64,000 nt of DNA from Druceiella hillmani. Its lineage: Eukaryota; Arthropoda; Insecta; Lepidoptera; Hepialidae. Position numbers and translations under genes: made by a program. The notes below the pieces were generated by a model. That model saw nothing but the letters and a program-made list of their open reading frames with translations, searched no databases and was not told the origin of the DNA. Positions 1 to 12,557 of this stretch are shown here, in pieces. The stretch spans positions 3,366,501-3,430,500 of the forward strand of contig JAYKKI010000133.1 in assembly GCA_039881145.1 (NCBI GenBank), in the 5' to 3' direction. Position 1 is the stretch's first letter. The number at the start of each line of letters is the position of its first letter.

Positions 1-188
1 AGGCCCATTCTTTTGATTATTTTATGTCAAATAAATCCTGGGTCGTGAAAAAAAATTTAAGGGACAATGTCCAGTAAAGGAAAATTAACTTACGTATATG
101 AAAAAACATGACATTTCATTAATTATGGCGCACTTATTTAAAAAAAAATTGTTTGACAGAAATGAGCATTTTGTTTTCGTAGATAATT

Positions 189-189
<1 letters not shown>

Positions 190-246
<57 letters not shown>
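190..246. repeat. (CA)n/(TA)n microsatellite
   Basis: A short CA run passes directly into about 20 TA units. It lies at the upstream edge of the F2 repeat copy. The first 190 bases hold nothing I can recognise. Confidence 0.95.
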
Positions 247-249
<3 letters not shown>

Positions 250-251
<2 letters not shown>

Positions 252-880
252 TAATTACTCATTTGTAAAGATTGGACTGTCAAAATAGGTCAAGCTAAAC
301 TTACGAGTTCATTTTGCCTGTTTGTTCCTATTAAAAATTTGTTTCATCGACGTTCAGAGACGTCTGGAAAATTTGACGACAGGTTTTTAAGTTCTCCGTT
401 CTCCATCTACCTTCTTTATTTTTTCCTCCTCGTCCACGGCTAATCCCTTTACCTATTTCCCTCTTTTTATTCCGGCATTCAACTATACATATCGCACGTG
501 TGTATGTAGAGAAATAACGTTGCATTTAAGCGTTTAACTTTTGTTATAATTTATTCTAGATTTTGACGTTTTGCTTTTTTGTTTCAAGATAAATCTCAAC
601 ATACGAACAAACCGTACAATAAAGATACTATGGTACTGAAAATTTAAAAAAAATAGGTCGGTGATACTGAAAATTAATTGAGGACCAAATAATTAGAGCT
701 AGTAAAAAAATGTTTTAGCAATAAATTTAGCTCCTTTAAGATGATGTATGACGTCCTGTGAAACGAAAGTGTTAGAATATTTAACAAATATAATTTTTGA
801 ATGTCAGATTCTTTAGTATCGTTTTCAATTCTAGTATAAACCTATGATGACTAAAGTGGTAATGTAACTGATGAAGTTAA
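250..880 (+). repeat. Dispersed repeat family F2, copy a
   Basis: This stretch aligns by eye with 16610-17620 and in part with 25820-25990. Shared blocks include GGACTGTCAAAATAG near 274, a block around CCTATTAAA near 328, ATTCAGAG near 352, a pyrimidine-rich block (about 390-480), an AATCTCAA block near 590, and TTCAATTCTAGTA near 825. No reading frame is conserved between copies, so I treat it as a non-coding interspersed repeat or an old segmental duplication. Class unknown. Confidence 0.5.
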
Positions 881-2895
881 AGTCCCAAAGCTATAGATTT
901 ATCTTGGCTTACACCGGATGAGCTTCGCTATCATGAACTTCTTATCATTGATCTTGTATTTCGATCGCGCTTTTCCTTTTATGTCTGGATTCCTTTATTA
1001 TAGCGAACATTTGTAGTTATTGTATATTACTTAATTACTATTCGGTATCTTTTCATATTTTTATCGACTGAACATGGCGACACATTCTTAATACACATAC
1101 AAATACTATTGGATATGTTTTAATATCGTAAGCCAAACATGAAAAATTTATGATAAAAATAATAAGAAAACATGTCCTGAATTTAAATTTTAAAGACAAC
1201 AGGACTTACAAAGAAAATAATGTAATTTTTCAGTCACCCATCCAAATGTTAACCGTACTCAACCCAAAGTGCTAAAAATTGGATGCGTCAATTTTTCGAC
1301 GGCTTAACTTTCTATCAATGCTGCCGTATAGAATATCGATTTAAAAAAAAAATTGAATAGAATGAAACAATCACTTAAACTATAGACCAGTGCATAATTA
1401 CCTATCTACATAATTATTTCGTCAATCACTGCGAATGCCAAAACGCCGCAGCAGTGCTACACTTTGTTTAAAGAAAAAGAGTACTCAATGCCAAATCGCC
1501 ACAGCACTGCTGCCTTCTATCTCAAACAATAAGTGTTTGCAGTACAATTTGTTGATTCACTATAAAAGCTAACTCTTTAATACAAGACAAACTTATTGTT
1601 CTGATCGAGACCAGTAATTTTAAAGTCTTTGTTGCTACTATAACTTTGGTAGTTTCTTACTAACATATATGCCTACACTCCATTCGATTTGAAAAGGGAA
1701 TGTTTATAATTAATCAAAAAATATACAGTAAACTTTTTCTTGCATTCAAGTTTGTAATTTAATATGGATTTATTTGGTATTGGTGATTAAACAATATATT
1801 TTTATTGGTGCGCATATTTGCATTGTATACATACGTCACTTAGATTATATAGGTTATATTTTATATTTAAAAGAAATTCAGATAAATAAGATGAAGTGTT
1901 TCGAACAAGTAATAACCAGTATTACTGTTACATAAACAGTAACAAGTTAGCAGTAACAAGTATTATTGTTATATAAAAAAAACCTTATAGTAAAATAATA
2001 ACAAAAATTTCAATTTCCATTTCTGATGTTTATGAAATAAATATATCTAACATTAAGAATAATCAACGAAAAAAGAGTAAAAGCTCAGGTTTATAAAAAC
2101 ATTATCCTAAATTACGTATATAATTTGTAGGCTACACTGGGAAATATTCTAGTACGAACACTTATTTAAAAAAAAAGCATGTCAAAATGTTTGTTTGATT
2201 ATGTATACCCCAAATATAACATAAGTACATCTGTATATTACGCATTCAAATCTAGAAATGTGGAAATGTAAGCTGACATATTGTCGCTATCTCAGTCCAA
2301 CGCCTTATAAAATTAATGGATAGCATATGTGCTCTAGGCTTGGCTTTTTCAGCGTTGAAATTTTGATTATTTTCACGAAATGTTTGAAATGCCTACTAAA
2401 TTTAAAAAAAAATGGAGGGTTGTCCATTTTAACAGTGCAAAATTTTACAATTCGTATCAGTAAAATAATGGTGTAATACTTGTATTTATTACATTTTTTA
2501 CAAAGAAATTTTCTGTAGTTAATGTTTTATTATGTGCATAGTTTCATAATATTCTGGGTATAATAAAATGAATTTTATAAATAGTCAACAGTTTGTGACA
2601 ACCATATTTTAACTGTCAAATTCGATTGTATAAAACAATTCTTTCTTGAAATTTATTGAACTTTAGTTACTAATATATGTGTCAAACCTATCACGGTGAG
2701 TAATGAACCAAATGATTTTATGTATAAAAAATCCTGCCCAAGTAATTCTTAAGACATAAAAAATAGGTTATGTTGAATGCCTCATAGCAGAGAGAGAATT
2801 AAAACAGTGCAATGCATATTTAACTAATCATATTTCTTGCACTTTAACTACAATAAATAGAGTACATAAATAATAATATCATAGAAAATAGCGTG
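881..2895. other. AT-rich DNA, no gene seen
   Basis: No frame of useful length or recognisable motif. The only structure is an imperfect duplication of a GC-richer block at 1431-1459 and 1485-1512 (GAATGCCAAAACGCCGCAGC versus CAATGCCAAATCGCCACAGC), with a weaker relative near 18636. Confidence 0.5.
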
Positions 2896-2905
2896 CATAT
2901 ATATA

Positions 2906-3002
<97 letters not shown>

Positions 3003-3003
3003 T
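2896..3003. repeat. Long (TA)n microsatellite with GT interruptions
   Basis: About 100 bases of TA broken by short TGTG runs. It encodes a meaningless Tyr-Ile repeat in several frames. Confidence 0.97.
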
Positions 3004-4637
<1,634 letters not shown>

Positions 4638-5683
4638 GCTTTTTCTATTATGCACTCTTTGCAACTATCCTTTCGTACATGTGTATTATCATTTCATCGT
4701 TCTGTCTTCCAAAATACTATTTAAAAATGAGTGAGAACTATGTCGGAGCAATGATCGTAATATCTTGCAGACACAAATAAGGTCTGATGGCTATTGTTTG
4801 ATCAATGAAACTTTTTTTTCACAAATGTTCTGCAAATAATAACAAGTTTTGATAGAATGGTTCACTAATGTTTGATGAAGAATAGTCCAGTTAACGATAC
4901 GCCTAGAGACCAATTAAGTTTCCTTACGAACGTTGTTACAGATATTGATGAACTTCATTTAAACGAAGCGACTTACAACGTTTAGTATATTTTATCTCGT
5001 TGAAATAAGCAACCCACCTGTACTCATTGTTTTACGTTAGCAGAAAGTTGATTGCAAAAAAAATATTCAGGAATATATAGGTTCTTAAATAGATCCCAAT
5101 GAAACGAAATCATAGAAGTTAACAACATCAAAAGATTTGAATCAATAATGGTAAGAGGTTTTGTAGACTACTCAGTCTACAAAATCCATTATCGTGATTT
5201 ATAGATTAGAACAAGGAATTACAAAAAGCATTATGATTTTAAATAATCTATTAATTCAAAAGACGTTATATCAACCTACATCCGTGTTCACTCCGCCGTT
5301 TATCATCGTTTTATACTTTTAACTAATATTCTAATTGTTGGAACAAATAAAACAAAACAGTAATTTAATCAAGATGCCGTTAATTGTTCACTTAAAATTT
5401 TAGAATTTAGATCAATTTAATTTCCATGCAATTAAAGAATTTCCTCAAAATACTCAATATACACCAATTTCATTTGAAAAATCTATGGAACAAGTTCCAT
5501 GCCCGTTGCAACCTATGGAATTGAGGAAATTTTCCTAACTCAGAAACATGCTAATAAGCTTATAATAAACTAAAAAGCCATAGTTTGGACTATTCTAACT
5601 ATCAATTTAAGAACCAGAGAACAAAAGGGAGAAGTTTGGGTTTAAGAAATATTTAAGATATCATTAATAAGGGACAAATAAGC
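4638..5683. other. AT-rich DNA, no gene; one short hairpin
   Basis: Nothing recognisable apart from a perfect inverted repeat at 5159-5184 (TTTTGTAGACT, 4-nt loop, AGTCTACAAAA). Confidence 0.5.
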
Positions 5684-5850
5684 TTGCATTCCAAATACAT
5701 GAACAAAGGTAAAGGTCATCCTCAACTATTCTGGCGAGATGATATAAAGAGAATAGCGAAAGTATCTTCAATGAAGATAGGTCGAAGTAGAAATACATGA
5801 AAAATTGTGAAGGTGGCCTACGTTGATGAACGGAAGGGTACATGCTTATA
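5684..5850 (+). pseudogene. Decayed LINE reverse-transcriptase tail
   Basis: One frame reads through KGHPQLFWRDDIKRIA, then MKIGRSRNT, a TGA stop at 5798-5800, then KIVKVAYV. This follows the carboxy-terminal pattern of insect non-LTR retrotransposon ORF2 proteins: a GRP-x-RW-DDI block, then W-x-A-DR-x-W-x-EEAYV about 20 residues later. The TGA sits exactly where the family has tryptophan, so it is probably a TGG to TGA mutation. Only about 55 codons can be recognised. The catalytic reverse-transcriptase domain is absent, so this is a 5'-truncated dead copy. The clade cannot be decided from so little. Family membership rests on remembered motifs and would need a protein search. Confidence 0.55.
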
Positions 5851-6009
5851 TGACGTACTTCACACTAATGTTTATGAATGAATGGATACGTGATGAAAAT
5901 GAGTACTAACCACTAAATTTTATATCAGCCTATCGTCGAGGTATAATAGAAGGAATTATTGTGCCTGTTATCTGCGCACTAGTATGGAATTTTATTTTTA
6001 GTGTACGTT

Positions 6010-6115
6010 GAAACAATAATCTTTATATATAAAAGAAGAAGATGACTGACTGAATGAGACAGAAATCAACGCACAGCCGAAACCGCTGAACCTAGAATCC
6101 TGAAGTATGTATAAG
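6010..6115. mobile_element. Possible non-autonomous transposon fragment
   Basis: The motif GACTGACTGAATGAGAC followed by ATCAACGCACAGCCGAAACC and an ACCTAGAATC block resembles a sequence common in interspersed repeats of insects, which I recall only loosely. Boundaries and class are not visible. Between 5851 and 6280 nothing else stands out. Confidence 0.25.
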
Positions 6116-6280
6116 TTCTTTTTATGGCACAAGTGTTCATTCTCTCTCTCTAATTAATGAATTATTTCAAACTCTCTTTAATTAACGGATTATTTAAAAT
6201 CATAACGAAGTTTGTAAGGACTTGTTCTTGACTCTGTCTACCAAATCAGGTCTAACTTTGACACTCTTTTTTTTTAAATA

Positions 6281-6318
6281 TTGAATATATTTGGCGTTAA
6301 TTTTGTAGAAATTCATTT
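6281..6318 (+). repeat. Conserved element terminus (38 bp)
   Basis: The block TTGGCGTTAATTTTGTAGAA with its flanks recurs almost identically at 18773-18810, just before the same kind of hammerhead-like foldback. Shorter relatives occur near 23695 and 8263. Recurrence beside the same element suggests that this is the element's own end. Confidence 0.6.
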
Positions 6319-6412
6319 CAAAAATGAAATGAATTTCATTTCATTTAATTGTGAATAATTCACAATTAAATGAAACTACGTGATGTAGTATTATTTCTAT
6401 AATCTTTAATTT

Positions 6413-6471
6413 CTTTACCACGACCTAGGTTTCGTTATATTACAACATCTTCAGGTGGGATATTAGCAAAG
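6413..6471 (-). ncRNA. Hammerhead-ribozyme-like motif, left arm
   Basis: The reverse complement of the motif at 6474-6532, with one change in the stem II strand (C to T) that still allows a G-U pair. The core CTGAAGA, GAAA, short stem III and GTC site are all present. The same bulged U precedes stem II as in the right arm. Confidence 0.4.
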
Positions 6472-6473
6472 AT

Positions 6474-6532
6474 CTTTACTAATATCCCACCTGAAGATGT
6501 TGTAATACAACGAAACCTAGGTCGTGGTAAAG
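6474..6532 (+). ncRNA. Hammerhead-ribozyme-like motif, right arm
   Basis: The 59-nt segment fits the hammerhead layout. Stem I: CCAC (6487-6490) pairs with GTGG (6524-6527), and a CTTTA/TAAAG extension follows beyond a bulge. Core: CTGAAGA (6491-6497) fits C-U-G-A-N-G-A. Stem II: GTTGT (6499-6503) pairs with ACAAC (6507-6511) over an AAT loop, followed by GAAA (6512-6515). Stem III is only CC-TA-GG, and the cleavage triplet GTC ends at 6523. One feature is non-canonical: an unpaired U at 6498 between the core and stem II, which may reduce or abolish activity. A minimal stem III is typical of hammerheads in animal Penelope-like elements. Activity is unproven. Confidence 0.45.
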
Positions 6533-6585
6533 AAATTAAAGATAGTAGAAATAATACTGCATCACGCAGCTTCATTTAATTGTGG

Positions 6586-6785
6586 ACTGTTTTTTTCAAA
6601 AATGTTTGAGAATTTTTCATAATATTATTTACTTAGTTCCCTAACATTTTTTGCCCAATTTGATGCACAAAATCACATGAATAGCACCTTTTTACACTCT
6701 GTATATGCACACACACGCACACGTACATACACACCCACACACACGCGTACACGCACGCACGCACACACACACACACACACACACT

Positions 6786-6829
<44 letters not shown>

Positions 6830-7275
6830 AAAATAAATATAAACAAACAAATACTTTCATTCGCAGTATAAATTAGATAAAACCGACGATTCTATTCCAC
6901 GCGTATGAAGTAAACTTGAGTTTCGAATATGCTTAGCCCATTATAAAATTTTAGTAAAACAACATTACTCTTACTTCGTATTTTCCTGTCTCGTCGAATA
7001 TTTTTTGCTTGTGTACTGATTGCAGAAAATATATTTTGCTAAACTGAATAAAGTCACGAAGAAGAATCAATCAATAAAGTTAGAATTATTTTTAACCGGG
7101 ATAGACTCCTGAGCAAAGCGCTGTCCATCAATTGAGAGCCAACGAATCAAGTCAGACAATTTATTTATCTCCTCTTGAAACGAAGCCGACTATATCTTGA
7201 AGCATGATTGATTAGTCGTCTGCGATGAATCGACATCGGGAGCAGTCATCAGTAGCTAAGTGAGCACTCGATATC
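6586..7275 (-). repeat. Dispersed repeat family F1, copy A
   Basis: Reverse-complemented, this segment aligns with 9641-10200 and 22296-22880. Shared blocks include GATGACTGCTCCCGATG, CTGACTTGATTCG, TTTTCTGCAATCA, a GCGTGGAA-AGAATC block, and the TTTTGTGCATCA block after the microsatellite. The element end is at about 7275 and the copy stops at the hammerhead-like foldback at 6584. No coding capacity is seen. Confidence 0.7.
6706..6828. repeat. Compound (CA)n-(TA)n microsatellite
   Basis: A CA/CG-rich run grades into about 22 TA units. It sits at the same internal position of repeat F1 as the arrays at 9991-10040 (copy B) and 22715-22740 (copy C), so it descends from a tract in the ancestral element. 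Confidence 0.95.
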
Positions 7276-7729
7276 CTTTTTAGTAAAGGAAATTAAATTT
7301 CTGATGGGATATGAGAAAATAAATCGAATTTATTTTGCTCATTATACTAAATAGAGTGGTATGCTTTATATTAAAATTATAAAATATTTTTAAAATTTTA
7401 AAATTTCGTTTCCTGAAAATTCACAACCTTAAAGGAAAACTCTTCGTAAAATAAATTAAATAAATGTCAGGATATAACATCTATCTCAAGATTGCTCGAC
7501 ATTGATTGATTGATTGATTGCTAGATATTGCATGATTAGTATTTGACAAATCAAAACCTGCATATATAACAATTATGACTCTAAATTACTATTTTTTTAT
7601 GAACATTGGTAATAGCATAAATTTTTTTAGGATATAATAACTGTTAATTTCTACACAATTTTATTGCTTTTGAAACTTATTTAAGTTGCAAAAAACTATA
7701 AAAATTTGATATTTATTTGTTCAGTCATA
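7276..7729. other. AT-rich DNA, no gene seen
   Basis: Only a short GATT tetranucleotide run at about 7500-7520 stands out. Confidence 0.5.
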
Positions 7730-9300
7730 AATTATAAAAACCCCATATCCAACTTACAGGTTACCGAAAGCGCTAGACATGTAGAAAAATTATAAGGACC
7801 ACTATCTGCATTAAAATATTAATATAAAGAATAACTAATAAACGAGAAAAAACAGAGATTAAGCATAAAACTAACCATCAATCGTGAACGTCCAACCAAC
7901 TCCATAATCGCATTTCTAAAGCAGTTTTTGGAAGAACATAAGTGCGTTAAATACTATGAACGCTGAAGAATATTCGTGCCCACTATAGAGAGATGAAATA
8001 AGCTGGACAGAGTTTTACTCTGTCCTATAAGCAGATGAAATGAACTTTAACAAATATTATGTTTTTAATATCAACACAAATGAAGAGAAAATTTTAAATT
8101 TGATTTAATCAAAATTTTATTAAATTTCTTATTTTTATTTGCTTTCCCTTTGGACCCTTTATACTTAAAGGCAAATTAACAAGTCGAAAAACAAAGTAAA
8201 CAAATACTGTAAAAAAGTAAACATTTGATAGCAACTTCGAAAGGAACGACATCGAGATTATTCGGCGTTAGTTTTGTAGAACGGAATCTGCAGACAGGAA
8301 ATTACATGAGGTACTTTTTCCTATTATTACATTCCGACAGAATTTCATCTACCGATATAAGGTGAGTTACGATTTACGAGAATATTTATGAGATGAAGGT
8401 CCTATTTTTAAAAAACTGCTAAAAATTAACGGATGTTCTCTTTTGATATTCGTAGACTTAGCATGAATATACAGAGATTTATTGAACAATTCTTCCACCT
8501 AACAAGTATTAGTTTTGATGTAGAGTTACAATTTAAATTGAATGGTGCTCCGTGCGGAATCTCTGTGTAATTATGGAAAATAATTTAATTTTTTATGATC
8601 TTATATCACTAAAACCTGTCAGAATAGTGTGGTTGGCCACCAGGGTATTAGGGTTGGTCATGCGACATTACTACGATTTCCATGACAGTGCGTGCATCGT
8701 GACTCTTTAAATTTTTTAATCAGAAGTATCCATGTAACTAACGTCGGGTTTCCATATGTAACAACTTATATATAAGGTTAATACATTTTTATATTTTACT
8801 CATTTCTTTCCCTCAGATTTTAAAATTGGCGTGGCCGGATGTAATTTAGTTCGATGCCGACGGGAATTACCTAAAACAATGTATTTTTTAAAAATTGTTA
8901 AAAAATTATATTCATAACCTTCAAGAGGTTCAACTTGGAATTTGGTAACGTTTTATGCTTTCATTACGTGAAATTTCATCTGCTTAAAGTGCGCATGAAT
9001 ATCCTCTAGCGTTCATCAGTTTTCAACGCACTTATATTGATCAACAAGGTATTACGAGGGGCGCCAAATCTTGATGTCTCTTCGAGTAAAATAACCGCTT
9101 TAGGCGGTTATTAAATTATTTAGTAGCTCACAGGTAATGATTATTTAGTTGTATGTCTAATCTATATTTTTCCTCTTTTATTGGTTATTATTTAAATCAT
9201 TATGTGTAAGGTAAATAGTTGCACTTATAATATTTCTATGTATCTAGCGCTTTAAGTTAACCTGTAAATTGGATGTGGGATTTTTAATTTTAATACATAC
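7730..9300. repeat. Inverted-repeat element, arms about 0.33 kb
   Basis: The left arm (about 7730-8050) and right arm (about 8965-9300) are diverged reverse complements. Shared landmarks are an ACAGGTTA...AAAGCGCTAGA block (7756-7778 versus 9245-9270), CATAAGTGCGTT with GAACGCT-GA, and AAGCAGATGAAAT. The spacer of about 0.9 kb has no recognisable gene. The left arm holds a 9-bp hairpin at 8005-8025 (GGACAGAGT/ACTCTGTCC), and the right arm holds another at 9090-9112 (AATAACCGC/GCGGTTATT). Both lie at places where the arms differ, so they arose after the duplication. The spacer contains CGGCGTTAGTTTTGTAGAA near 8263, similar to the 38-bp terminus at 6281. Confidence 0.5.
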
Positions 9301-9640
9301 ATAAATAAATAAACAATTTACACATTTGTATAATTTTCGAAAACTTAATTAAGTGTCAAAAGAAATACAATGGTAATTGTGCTGTAAAAAAGTTACCGTA
9401 ATACCGACATAAGTAATAATTAATAGTTACAATTATTGTGTATACAGATTTCCATATTTAAATACAAGTCATTAAAGCTTAAAATAAGCAAGATACAAAA
9501 ACAGTGAAACAGTGAAAAGTTTTAATTCAATCGTGTGAAGTTTGAACAAATGAAATTTGGAACAATTATATTTTGCATAATGAGTAACATAAATTCGTTT
9601 TTCTTTCTCATATTCGCATCATAAAATCTATTTTCTTTAC
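9301..9640. other. AT-rich DNA, no gene seen
   Basis: Linker between the inverted-repeat element and F1 copy B. No frame, repeat or motif that I can support. Confidence 0.5.
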
Positions 9641-9989
9641 AAATTCGGCTTCGCTTCAAATGGAGTTAAATACATCGTCTGACTTGATTCGCTCGCTCTC
9701 AATTTATAGTCAGCGCATTGCTCAGCAGCCTATCCCAGTTAGAAATAATCGTAATAACTTTATTGAATGATTCTTTTTCGTGACTTTCTTCAATTTAGCA
9801 AAATACATTTTCCGCAAGCAAAAATATTCCACGAGTCAAAAAAATACGAAGGAGTGATGTTGTTGCTAATATGTTAAAATAGGGCAACAATATTCGAAAC
9901 TCAAGCTTACTCCACAAGCGTGGAAAAGAATCATTGGTCTTATCTAATTCCTATATATTTATTTATTATAAATAAAAACATGTATGTTA

Positions 9990-10041
<52 letters not shown>

Positions 10042-12440
10042 CACAATTTATGTAGGTGTACATGTTTGTTTTGTGTACGTATTCAGAGTGTAAAAAAGCT
10101 TCTATTATTCACGATTTTGTACATCAAATTGAGTAGCCAATATTAGGGAATTAAGTAGATAACGTCATGAAAATTCTCATAGTTTAAAAAAAAATCAGTG
10201 TCAAATTTGCGATTCCGATGAAAAAAAAAACATTTTATGTTGATGTATCATTTGTTATTACGTTTTAAATTTTAGTTACTTGCACAAATTCACCTTTATC
10301 TATAATAGATACATTATATGTTTACAGAATATGTATATATATCGCAGCTGGACTGTTAAAATCCACTCGTTGAAGTGCCTACGATTTAATTTAAAAAATG
10401 CAATATTTTCTAAAGTAGTCAACTGATATTCAGTCACATTCTGAATGCGTCGTCTCAGACAATGATATATTTTTCTGCAATGTTTTCTGTAGTATGTCAG
10501 TTGCTTTATTTTAATAAAATGTTATTACCCCGTTCAAGCGTATCCGCAGCGGTATTCATATAGTCACTCTAAAGACTAAAAGATAGGTACAGTTGCGACA
10601 TATATATATGTTTAGTAAAATTTCCTTAGGACGTGCAATTTCTTCCAATATACCAAAATACAAATCTGATTTCCAGAAAAATACAACAAACTTTATGTGA
10701 AATTATTAGCAAAATGTATGAATTTTTATGGTAAAAAGAATAGAGAGAAACACTACTTCTATTAAATTGATAAATGAACTGATAACATGCCATTCCGTAG
10801 CATTTCACCGACATGTAATGCAATCATAACACCACTTAATGAACGTTATTGTGCTTGACAAAATTTAAACCATATTCTTTCAAGAAATAATTATAAACCA
10901 CCCAAATATTGGATAACAACCGAATCAGACGTCGATTAAAACGTAGAGTTTGCTAAGATGTACTAAAATGTTAAGCTCCTTTGGCATAACACATGATTAA
11001 CTTTATTAAGCACGCAAATATTTAATGAAAATAAAGTAATAAAAAGACTGGAGCGTGATAATAACACGGTTGGGAAAATAAAAATTCAATCAAATATTTA
11101 AATTTAGAATATCTAAATTTAAAATTTTTATGAAGATTCCATTTTATTAATAATCTAGTGAATATAATTTAATAATCATTATACTGACAAATCCCATTTC
11201 TATACATATCAAAGATGTATACCTCATTATTCTCCTCGAGAACAGTAATTTCTCAAAGGATGCCCGACCTGTAGCTTGAACTTCGAGATAAGACGTTTTC
11301 CTTGTTATGTACTAGGTAGAACCGTTATTACGGAAGTCGTTAGAGGTTGATTGTCTTTGATGTTTCACAAAGAGATTAAGTAAATTTACATAATAAAGAA
11401 GCCCTGCAATTATTCACTATTTACATTTAATACATTTACAAATATTTGCTGATATATGGGACATTGTATATGTAATTCTGATACCTATCTATACAATCCT
11501 TTTAACATGATGAAAAACAATAAAATAAACAATTAAACCATTTAAAAAACAAACAGTCTGCCCAATAAAAGAAAACGCGAAAATATTTTTCGTCTATTTA
11601 AACGATCATCGGGTTTTTTAGATATTTTTATACACTTTATGGATAAAAAAACATTTAGACGCTTTCTTTAAGATATTTAGTTTTTTCTGTCGTCTTTGTG
11701 CCCCATTTCTATGAAAGACCGACGAATAGCAACATTATTCGGATTGAAATAACCGGGCCCCTTTTTACACGCGCAAGAAGTCTCGTCATAATGAGGGACC
11801 GCCAGATGGAGTAATTATTTTTTTCCGAATAAAACTTCTTATTGTATTTGTTAGCGAAAAAGGTAACAACGGCTGATGTTTCGTTTTGGGTCAAATATAT
11901 AACGTGATTACTTAAACAATAAACACACGTTAAATAATTTATCTTCACAGAAGTTGAATCATCTCCTATATAATTATTTCTTTTCAAACTAAATTATGTA
12001 GTTTTAGTCTATCACGTCTTGACCAGTTGTAACAATATTTATCTATCTCCAACTGTCCATAATTTGTTGCTAAATATAATAGACAAAAATTATAATGGCC
12101 TACTGATATGGAGCCTCATTATTATGCGAGGGTTTCATTTTCACAGGATACGTGGTGAATGTTACCCTAAACAAAGAGATATTAATGAAAATCGAATGGT
12201 AGGTTTATGAAATATTAATTATAATCAAAGGTCGACTAGATTTAATTAAACAGAATGCCCTCACTTGTCAATATCTGTATTATTTTTAAAGTAAAGTGTA
12301 TCGAAAATATTATATAATACCATAACGTTAACTATAATCAGTTTCTTAACACAGTGAGGTGAGTTTTTAAAATATATATCTTATTTTTCTTATTATTCTA
12401 CATCACCTTAATATTTATTTATTTATTTTTAAGGCCCAAC
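9641..12440 (+). repeat. Dispersed repeat family F1, copy B (2.8 kb)
   Basis: Nearly the whole segment aligns, in the same order, with copy C at 22296-25400. Landmarks: TCGTCTGACTTGATTCG (9677 versus 22398), ACCAAAATAC after CCAATAT (10652 versus 23592), AAAGGATGCCC (11256 versus 24197), GTCTCGTC-TAATGA-GGA (11781 versus 24741), CTTCTTATTGTATTTGTTAGCGA (11836 versus 24796) and GAATCGAAAATATTA-like blocks at 12300/25265. The copy lacks the first 80 or so bases found in A, C and D. The interval 10712-11145 is not shared with C. Differences in the best-conserved block fall at all codon positions, so no protein is being preserved. Class of element unknown. Confidence 0.7.
9991..10040. repeat. (TA)n microsatellite inside F1 copy B
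   Basis: About 25 TA units, at the position equivalent to the arrays in copies A and C. Confidence 0.95.
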
Positions 12441-12557
12441 AGTTCAACGACAAAAGAGTGCCTACCACAGTTTTTCCTGTACGACTTTAGTATCTTGGGC
12501 ATAAATTAAAAAGAACTCGAGACTACCTTAAAGCTTTTTTTTATTATAGAATATTGT

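Larger units (their letters stand above)
6361..6584. mobile_element. Foldback element with two hammerhead-like arms
   Basis: An inverted repeat of about 112 bp per arm meets at the palindrome AAAGATCTTT (6468-6477) with essentially no spacer. The arms begin CACAATTAAATGAA and end in its complement. Single-arm or rearranged copies occur at 13296-13418 and 18813-18985. To the left, 6330-6360 holds a further partial arm end in the opposite orientation. Each arm carries a motif that folds like a type I hammerhead ribozyme. Known background: Penelope-like elements carry such ribozymes in terminal repeats that are often inverted. Assigning this element to that group is my inference, since no reverse transcriptase is present. 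Confidence 0.6.

Noticed and set aside
6633..6871. Frames of 64-75 codons on both strands
   Set aside because: Produced by the CA/TA microsatellite in F1 copy A (His-Thr and Val-Cys runs).
11709..11987. Possible protein shared by F1 copies B and C (equivalent to 24588-24776)
   Set aside because: A common frame can be aligned (LHLA-HYDETS-AC), but differences fall at all three codon positions equally, so no selection on protein is visible.
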